A DNA stretch of 64,000 nucleotides from Tigriopus japonicus (Eukaryota > Arthropoda > Copepoda > Harpacticoida > Harpacticidae), in contig CM021318.1 of NCBI GenBank assembly GCA_010645155.1, positions 130,958-194,957 of the forward strand, read 5' to 3'. The translations under genes and the position numbers were made by a program. Below are positions 56,279 through 64,000 of the stretch, piece by piece. The notes beneath the pieces were generated by a model. That model was not told the DNA's origin, ran no database searches, and was given only the letters and a program-made list of their open reading frames with translations. Each line of letters opens with the position of its first letter. Position 1 is the stretch's first letter.

Positions 56279-59200
56279 ATTATTGAGGATAGGAAAATAA
56301 GTAGTTAAAGTTGCATTTAAGAATAACGTTCTTTATGCAGGTGGTTAATTCTTAAATCAAGAGATGATATGCACTGTATGCATGTCTCAGTCAGCGGCAA
56401 ATATCAAGAAGTGTTCATGTATTGAGTGTTCATATTTTCACCTTTTATTGTATTGAAATACATTATCCATAGAAGCAACTAGGAACATCACGTCAAACAC
56501 ACCACACGCTCCGTTATGGTTTTGAGATTACTTTTAACTTCAATTAGATGCATGTCCATTTATTTTACTTTCACCCATTGGCTTTTCAGGGTTAGAAATT
56601 TCGCTTCATTTTCCTGGATGTTCAAAATGGTCATGACTTTCGTGTCCTACTGTGTGAACTGTGACCTGCGTATGCGCTGCCTCTTCATTCATCTCCCTTT
56701 CAAAGAAGGTGTGGTGGTGTTCGACGAGTTTTCCGTTCCACATACTATTCTGTCTTATGATGAACAAAGGCTGCCTTGCCCCCTTGGGTCACACAGAAGC
56801 ATTTCGCCGACGAATGATGAAACATTGACTGACTTTTTCTTAACCGCGGCAGTTGTGATATGATACTTACAAACTCCGACCAGATCTTTTCAAATGCTCA
56901 ACTGACAAGTTGACAATCATGGATAGTAAATCAAAGTTAAAAAAACAAGGCTGAAATAAAATGATGAACCAACTTATGTGGCAGGTTACTGTTACTTTGA
57001 TTTCGGTAGGCCGGGGTAATCCAGAACAGACAGACAGGTATCTTTGAATCTGTGTACAAGAAAGCTTTCGGCTTTGAAAGGGGGCTATATGGAGGCATCG
57101 CTATCAAATTCAATGAAACTTTAAGAATTGGAAAGATACTGATTTCCTCGCTCGCTTTAGGACCGAAGTCCTGCTTTTAAAAAGCATTTGTTTCAAATTT
57201 TAAAGCAAATTTTAGGTGTTTGATCATATTTTTGATCATATTTCGAGCAGTTATTCGGCATATTTTAGGGCCTAAAACAGTTTTTTAAGCATGTTTTTGC
57301 TGTCTTTACCAATCAATCTCATGCACGCACTCTTTTAAAAATAGTGGCTCTAATTTGATTAATCCTTGAGTAATCATTGTGCCCAGGACGGCAAATAAAA
57401 ATAGAACATGGAGTTACTTATTTTCCAGAGTGTAATTTAGTTCAACAAGAATAAATTTCCAATCTTGAATTGAGGTGTTATTTTCAAAGATTTGATTTCT
57501 ATTCTATATTTTGATTGGACCTCAAGAGTGCGTACTTTAAAACTGATACTGATTTTTTCCACCTATCTTATAAGCTACGGTGAATTGACCCAAGTGAACA
57601 GTTATATTATAACCTAAAGTCCATGGAATTAAAAACATAAACAAAAAAGGCAAAACAGCCTTCCGTGACAGTAAAAGTCTGGTGGGGATGTTCGTGTTCG
57701 AATGCCAAGTGTTTCTGTAGGGGGAAGTAAGCCTTTAGTCCCAAAGCCAGTTCAGAGTGACATAGGTTTTTGCCGTCCTCACATCATTATTTGTTTCATT
57801 CTCCATTGCCTTTTGTTTTACTGAACACTTTAACAACAACAACATCAATATTTGCTTCAATATTTCGGGGTCGGCCATCTTGGAGGAAAACACTAAAGGG
57901 GTTAGCTATCTATGCCCCCTAGAACTAGTTAAAAGAAAACAGAAGCTTGGAATGCCAAAGAGGTCGTTTAAAATCATGATTCGAAAGTCATTCTGAGCAT
58001 TGTTGTCGTGTTTTGGCTGTTCGCTGAGATGGCTACAAATGCATGAATCTCTCGCCTGTTCCATAAATCATCTCGGTTAAACTTGGCATATGACCTCAAA
58101 CAACGTGCTTTCAATCGCTCATGCATGAGTGGCTAAAAAGAGGGCTTTGAAGCTCATTATTCACAGCAAATGACAGGTGGCCAACAATTGTTTGAACGGA
58201 AAAGCGTCATTTGACATGACACTGTCCGAAATCCTGCCCCATTTCAGAAGAGACCCCACCAAAAAGGAACAATGTTCCATCTTAATAGGTTATGCAAACA
58301 AATGCTCACTGTCAACTTCCTCTAATGTAGTGTGTCAATGGGGGGGGGTTGTTCAAAGATCAGGTTTTTTGAGTTTGGTTCTATAGGTATGAAAATATAA
58401 TACTTGCAATGTTTGAATAGATACTGTTCAAAAATCTTTGATCGTAATTTGACACATCTGGAACATTTTTTAGTACAGTGAACACTGGTAGTAAGAAGGA
58501 AGACCTCTTAACAAAGGCATGTCATAATTGAAATTTGACCTTGAGTCATTTTCATCCACCACTTATTTTCTGTTTAATACAACTTGCATTATTAACGCCT
58601 TTTAATTGGAGGTGATAGGATGGCTTCGTCAAGCCAACGAAGCCAGCCATCACAAAGTCCAAAGTTTTTCCCGATAGGCACTCTCATGCTCGGTATCAGA
58701 ATGGTTCTCCGTCTTTGAGTATAGATTAACGCCTAAAAATTTCCCTGAGAAAGGTCGGGGAGGAGAACCGAACCTGTGAACTATGTTACTACAAGAAACT
58801 ACTCCAACCACGACGTCTCTTCCTAAAAGTAATTTGTTATTTATTTTATTTCATTATCTTTGTTGACACACAGAAGGGTATAAATACTATTTGAGTTTTT
58901 CAAGTAAACGTCACCAGGGTTCTATATATCACTAAAGATTTTACTACCGCCATCTACCGATAGAACAACTCATTTCTTGAAAAGCAGGTTTGCAAAAAGA
59001 ACAATTTTGTTATGATTTACTACACATTTTGCATTCACTTTGTTTGATTATGGTGCATGGATGGTTAGGCTTGCATATGATACCATTTTGATTGTCGGGA
59101 AAGCATTTGTACTTCCAGAGGCTAAAAAACTTTGTTTTTTCCTCAATTCATTGCTATAATTAAAAAACGGGAGTCAAGAAGTTAATGCATAACTTCAATT

Positions 59201-60136
59201 CAGTCCAAAAGGCAATTTTGATCAAGAAAATCAAAATGAATTGATTAATGAAGAATATGAACCTTCATTCATATTTTTTACAAAATATTTTTTTTCTTTT
59301 TCCCCTTGACACCCTCAAAAATACGTTTTGGTGGGTGAGCTCAGAAAGAAATGATTTGGGTCCCGTTAGAACCGCCTGATCACGCTGAGTCTAGTACCTA
59401 AAAAGCCGATAGATGTCCTCATTCGGAAATTTGTAGAATTTGGGCTAACTAAAAATAGATGGCAGAGTACATAAGCGGCCCCAAAATGAGCTTTGCAGCA
59501 ATTACGGCCGCCACAAAGCTGTTTACGGTTACTTGAAAAGAAGAATTGGAAATCAAGTTCAACTGCAACTTTCTTCATTGTAATGTTTGATTTTAATTTT
59601 TTTTCCATTTCAACAGTGTTTAAATTCCATTCTGGTGTCAAGCCTCGTCTCGAGTGAGGCCACGAATTGCGCAGATTTTAGGGGCGGATCTGCACATCAC
59701 GTCATCAAGTGGGCCATCATGACTCACATGAACATTCTTTGTGGAGAGAACACTGGGAATTGATTCGAGTGACTGTGAAACTAAACCCCTCGTGTCGTCC
59801 CTTGGGCAGGTCAATCATATTTCTAATCAAGGTGGAGGCTAGCTTTTTCCCCCTTGTCAAACAAACACTTTCGAACAATCGGGCAAAGAGAGACTTTTCG
59901 CTGCCTTGCTTCAATGATCATCTCAATGATCGTAAAATGGAACAATTCCAACCAAGTTCTTGGCAATTGAATAATATTTCTTTGCTTCTTGATAGGGGGA
60001 AAATCTTGATTATAGGCCAGTTGTTGAGGGCTTTTGAAAGTGAACCATAGGTGAAGTATAGTAAGCAGGAATTAAAATAACCATACTCGATGCAAAAGCC
60101 GCGTTTTTTGGGATTAATTATGATTACTTATTAATT
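56279..60136. other. Gene-free stretch
   Basis: A 115-codon ATG frame at 56516-56863 has no recognised features and is not called. At 58619-58650 a GGCTTCG/CGAAGCC hairpin occurs. A minus-strand segment around 58750-58810 has A-box and B-box-like words (AGGTTCGGTTCTCC) and may be a SINE fragment. Nothing else is recognised. Confidence 0.35.
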
Positions 60137-60304
60137 TAGACCGCGGATTCAAAAGTTTTTTCCTTGCAGAGCAGAAAATCTAGATGTTTGACGCCATTAA
60201 CATTCTCTACTGCTAGTGTTAAGCTGACCTGAGCTGACGGACATCGTGAAACGTCTAGAATTTCTGCTGTGCAGGAAAAAAGAAACTTTTGAATCCGCGG
60301 TCTA
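60137..60304. repeat. Hairpin element with arms of about 60 bp
   Basis: TAGACCGCGGATTCAAAAGT at 60137 is inverted at 60304, and the pairing continues inward through GCAGAGCAGAAAATCTAGA and its partner, with small gaps. A MITE-like palindrome of 168 bp without a clear target duplication. Confidence 0.8.
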
Positions 60305-60585
60305 CTTATTATTATATGCTTCTACTTTACTTCCAAATGTGCTCGAGAACTGACCTATTGTCAATTCTCATTAATCCTAAAATGCTAAAGTATGAACCAA
60401 TTTACCTCCCTGAAAACTAATTTTCATATCCTATTCATAAACTTGTCCCTTGCATTAAAAAATCAATGCAATAACTTTGAAGGTCTTCAATCTCAAATAC
60501 GCATTAAAATAAAGTTGGGGGATTTGTAGAAGATGAAGATGTAGACTTGAAGATAAACAATTATGGTGCAAGATATTCTCGTTTC

Positions 60586-61560
60586 GAGCTCACACTTCCT
60601 CAAGACATTAAAAAGCTTAAAAGGATTAGGGGAGCAAAATTTTTGACAAGGGTGGATAATAGAGAGATCGAACAATCTTTTACCTGTAACCATGAGTTTT
60701 TAGGGGTAGATTATCAATTTAAATTCTATTTGAAAATTGCGAGTTTTCGCATGATCAAGAGCATTCATTTTTCAGTTGTCATTGACAAGCTGGATCGGAA
60801 AAATCACTTGTTTTCGTCTCCATATTGAAATCAAATTGCCAAAAAAAACGCAACTTATTTTTGATCCCTTTCTTGAAAAGTACAATTTTTGCCCGTTTTC
60901 CCAAAAGTCTCTAAAATGTGAAACAAAATGCAAAAAGGGCTCAAAATACGAATCAGTGCAAGTAAGGGCCTAAAATGCCAATGAAAGTTTTTTGCATCAA
61001 ATTCCCAGGCCTATTTATAAAAATGCTGACTTCGTGTTTTTAAAGTGGGCTCTGAACTCGTGGGCCTATATTTGGATTCTTTTTGGCTCTAATGGTCATG
61101 TCTTTGCCCTTCGTTGCCCTTTCTGGAACCTTTGGGTCAGAAAATATTGCATGTGCAGGATTTAAAAAAGGCATCTCAGAACAAGGGCATTTGCATTCAA
61201 AAGATGTGTTGGAGGATCTGAAGTCCCCGCCAACCATATTGATTATTGTCCATCTATTTGCCCAATGGAAGGCTGGTGCTCAATCCAAGCAGACTATCTA
61301 TCATATCTAAAACATTTTTTAGGAGCCACCCCTACATAGTTACACCATCATTGTGGTGGCCTGGCTCTTGCTCCATTAATAATGCAACTCGCAATTTTCA
61401 AACAGCATTTCAGTTGACGATCTACCGCTGAAAAAAACTCATAGTTACAAGTAAAAGATTGCTCGATCTCTCTTCTTTCCACCCTTGTCAACAGTTTTGC
61501 TCCCCTAATCCTTTTTGGACTTTTAATGGCTTGAGAAAGTGTGAGCTTCTTTAGTCCCCT
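60586..61560. repeat. Large inverted repeat, arms about 175 bp
   Basis: The left arm, about 60586-60762, is inverted at about 61386-61560 with roughly three quarters identity. Both arms carry an open frame in the same phase: left ...RIRGAKFLTRVDNREIEQ, right ...RIRGAKLLTRVERREIEQ, with one in-frame codon insertion. Neither has an ATG. These may be decayed coding remnants of a mobile element. Confidence 0.65.
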
Positions 61561-62300
61561 AATCCCTCGGGACTGACCCAATCTCCGTTAGATTAAAAAA
61601 AAATGAAAGCAGGAATGTAAGAAAATGTTTTGTCACTTGATTATTTATCGTCACCTTAGCAATCAATCACTCTTCATTTATTGGGGTATACAGGGTGCTG
61701 AAAACATTTTAAGGCATCGAGAAAGTGCTAAAATACTTGTTCTATTTCGCGACATACAAGAAAACTCAAATATTGAAGGGAGCTGGTTTTCATTCGTATG
61801 AATTAAAAAAAGGGAATCTAAAAAATGAAAGGTATTCATTGTTTGTAGAAAACCCAGAAGTAATGATGTTTTTGGCCGCTTTTAGACAACAACATCTCCC
61901 ATGAAAAGGTTAAAATCAAGCACAGAGGGACAAAACGTGCTATTTTGCCTTAGAATATTTAGAATCTCTTCGAACAAATACTTCTTAAGACAAAAAAGTT
62001 CGCAAATTGTGTTTAAAATTCCCAAGCGGTATCTCAAAAACCCAAGCATTTGATTAACCCAAGATTAATCAATTCTTTTATTAAGTATCTAAAAAATCAG
62101 TTCCGTACATTTCTAGACATTGCCAAGAAAGGCCCGACGTTGTCTTGTTCGATAGGCATTGAAATGTACTTTTGTGCATCGTCAAATCTACAGAAGATAA
62201 TGAGAGCTTACTTTGAATGTCAATTCTAACATGGTGACCCGGACAAACGTTGCATGAATAAGGCTAGAATGTCAAATGAGCTCTATATTGACTTGTTATG
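61561..62300. other. Gene-free AT-rich stretch
   Basis: No gene, RNA or repeat is recognised in this interval. Confidence 0.4.
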
Positions 62301-62308
62301 CACTAGAG

Positions 62309-62685
62309 CAAGGGTCGGCAACCATCCATTTTAGGGTCAAGGCCCACAAATTTATTAACATGTTGTCGGGGCCATGGATATCTAGACCCTGGATGTCGTA
62401 CGGAAAATCGTGGTGACTGCTTGGTTGGTTCATGGATATCTAGACCCTGGATGTCGTACGGAAAATCGAGGTGACCGCTTGGTTGGTTGATGGATATCTA
62501 GACCCGTCCATGCAGGGGCCCACCAAACAGACGTTGGTAGGTTCAGGGGCCAACAAGTTAACGAACCAAGAGCTTTGGGCCCACAAGTACAGTACTATGG
62601 ATGGCTCGTGGGCCCACTATTTCGGACCTTCCCCATAGCTCCTGGGCCCACAGGGGGGCCGCGGCCCACCGGTTGCCGACCCCTG
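62309..62685. mobile_element. hAT-type MITE, 377 bp, with perfect target duplication
   Basis: Ends CAAGGGTCGGCAACC and GGTTGCCGACCCCTG are inverted repeats; the 8-bp repeat CACTAGAG flanks it exactly at 62301-62308 and 62686-62693. The ends and the outer words GGGCCCAC and TAGTACTGTACTTGTGGGCC match the element at 42221-42447. It is longer because of an internal 58-bp tandem repeat. Confidence 0.92.
62373..62505 (+). repeat. 58-bp tandem repeat inside the hAT-type MITE
   Basis: Units start at 62373, 62431 and 62489 (2.3 copies), each with CATGGATATCTAGACCCTGG at its head. The shorter relative at 42221 has no such array. Confidence 0.9.
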
Positions 62686-62693
62686 CACTAGAG

Positions 62694-64000
62694 CTATGCA
62701 TTAGATCCGATTTTTCGTGTCTGAATGGATTTGCAATATCGGATTCGGATTCGCTTGGATTTGTCAAAGCCTGTCGGATTCGGATTCATAATTGTGAAAT
62801 ATTTTTTCGGATCTTAGATAATCCGAAACAAATCCGAACTTGTTAGTTCTTTGTTTTAAATTTCCATTCACGATATCCCAGCAGCTGCGTTTCAAACAGA
62901 GTAGCTGACGCAAGTATAAACGCGACGCCTGTTAATCTGACTTTATTATCCTAGAGGGCTAAATGGAAAATTTAATTTTAAGATTTAAATCTAAATTTAG
63001 CCCTCTAAATTGTCCCATACTTAAAGATAAACTTTACATGCATTCACATGCGACCCTTAATCTCGACAGCTATTAAGCTGCATTGATTTTAGTTTGCCGT
63101 AAAAACAAATTATGTGCATTAACATGCAGCCTAATATCACCCTCTGAGCTTTGAAGGGACCTTAATTTGAACTGATTGTTTGGGTATTGTACACAATTCA
63201 CTATACTTTAAAGAAAGTTTAAGTAGGTGTGATACCTCTCGATATTTGAGCAATGTTGTTGCTAACGGAACTTAACACATAGTTTATGGTCTTCCTTGAT
63301 TTAAGAATGCATCTCGATAAAAGTATCATTTTCTTGCATTTTTGTTGCTTTACGTATTCTCAAGTTCAACTTTAACTGTATATTTTATTTGAACCTTTTG
63401 TCTCTTCACGTTGGTCAAGAAAAGCATTTTTAGTGTGTAAATCAACTATAGAAATTGATAAATGTGTAGTCATTGGGGAAATTGGTACATTTTTGAGATT
63501 TGAGGTTTGACATCTCTTTTACTGGTTTTCTGCTTTTTGGTCCATCGACTTAGGTCTTCAGTTGCTTTGGAGCTCAAACCCAGACGTTCGGAAGTTCAGG
63601 ACGGATTTACCTGATCTAATCTATGGTAAATTTAAACCTTTGAATAGTAAGGCATCATTCATTCTTTTTGACCTAGACATCCGGTTGCTCATTCTCCATA
63701 CCAAGTTTTCTTGTTTTACCAACAATTGCACCTCACTAAAGTTGTCTGAGTTTTTTCTTCCTCACACCGCGTTGATAACTCAGGTTGAAACTCTTGAAAG
63801 CTATTTATATACAAGAGCAACGTCATAGTGGTACTCATATGTTTAGAGAGCAACGTACTGTACAAATTATAATGCTTCAAAGTTTTAACGTAAAAATACA
63901 TACTCTGAAGTTCGTCTCACTCAAATATATCCATTTAATTAAGGTTAGTGTAAAATGAACGTCATGTCTAAATAACGCCAAAGTTTAGAATGGTGATGAA
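62694..64000. other. Gene-free AT-rich end of window
   Basis: A short hairpin with TAGAGGGCTAAAT inverted lies at about 62953-63008. An 88-codon frame near the end (63562-63828) has no ATG start or known domain. A TGCATTAACATGCAGCC word near 63118 resembles one at 5437. Confidence 0.35.

Noticed and set aside
56516..56863. 115-codon ATG frame
   Set aside because: Hydrophobic and Cys-rich with no recognised pattern and no supporting context; may be chance in a gene-free region.
58731..58825. tRNA-like segment on the minus strand
   Set aside because: A B-box-like word and a loose A-box are present but no cloverleaf can be drawn; perhaps a SINE fragment.
1..64000. CRISPR array, prokaryotic operon or phage system
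   Set aside because: No direct-repeat and spacer array, no ribosome-binding sites and no operon structure; the DNA is clearly animal nuclear.
1..64000. Autonomous transposase, reverse transcriptase or viral gene
   Set aside because: No frame with such motifs was seen; all mobile elements found here are non-autonomous.

Overview
This is a 64 kb stretch of nuclear genome from an animal. Genes are split by short GT-AG introns, some have signal peptides, and intergenic DNA is AT-rich and full of small transposon remnants. A Dorsal/Rel-type protein, a GH18 chitinase-family protein, an intron-poor muscle myosin heavy chain and a four EF-hand protein fit an arthropod. A crustacean, perhaps a copepod, is my inference; no marker here fixes the species.

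Layout. 1-2.6 kb: the 5' two thirds of a NAP1 histone chaperone (minus) and an orphan single-pass membrane protein (minus). 2.6-15.5 kb: no convincing gene; one tRNA-Ser, two hAT-type non-autonomous elements, a large foldback element and dispersed repeats. 15.5-20.4 kb: a four EF-hand gene (plus) whose first intron contains a complete Rel-homology gene on the other strand. 20.6-21.4 kb: two more tRNA-Ser genes. 22.9-25.5 kb: an orphan Tyr/Arg-rich gene (plus), facing a chitinase-like gene (minus, 25.6-27.1 kb). 27.3-29.0 kb: a fatty-acid elongase (minus). 29-32.8 kb: a hAT-type element carrying a nested MITE. 33.0-33.8 kb: a small Pro-rich PPxY protein. 34.3-38.2 kb: an ER-phagy receptor of the FAM134/RETREG type. 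38.6-41.4 and 43.1-47.9 kb: two secreted orphan proteins. 48.1-54.9 kb: muscle myosin heavy chain (minus) with a recognisable TATA promoter and 5' UTR exon. 55-64 kb: no convincing gene; a full-length SINE with target duplication, a hAT-type element with target duplication, hairpins and a large inverted repeat.

There is no operon or pathway cluster; the genes are an ordinary mixture of housekeeping, muscle, lipid and secreted functions. The points most worth following are the Rel protein that has lost most of its DNA-recognition loop and gained a coiled-coil tail, the chitinase-like protein without the catalytic aspartates, the myosin gene with no alternative exons, and a set of hAT-type elements, each carrying its own internal short repeat. 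Splice junctions were worked out by hand from reading frame and GT-AG rules; where reading phases close across every exon I trust them, and where they do not I say so.
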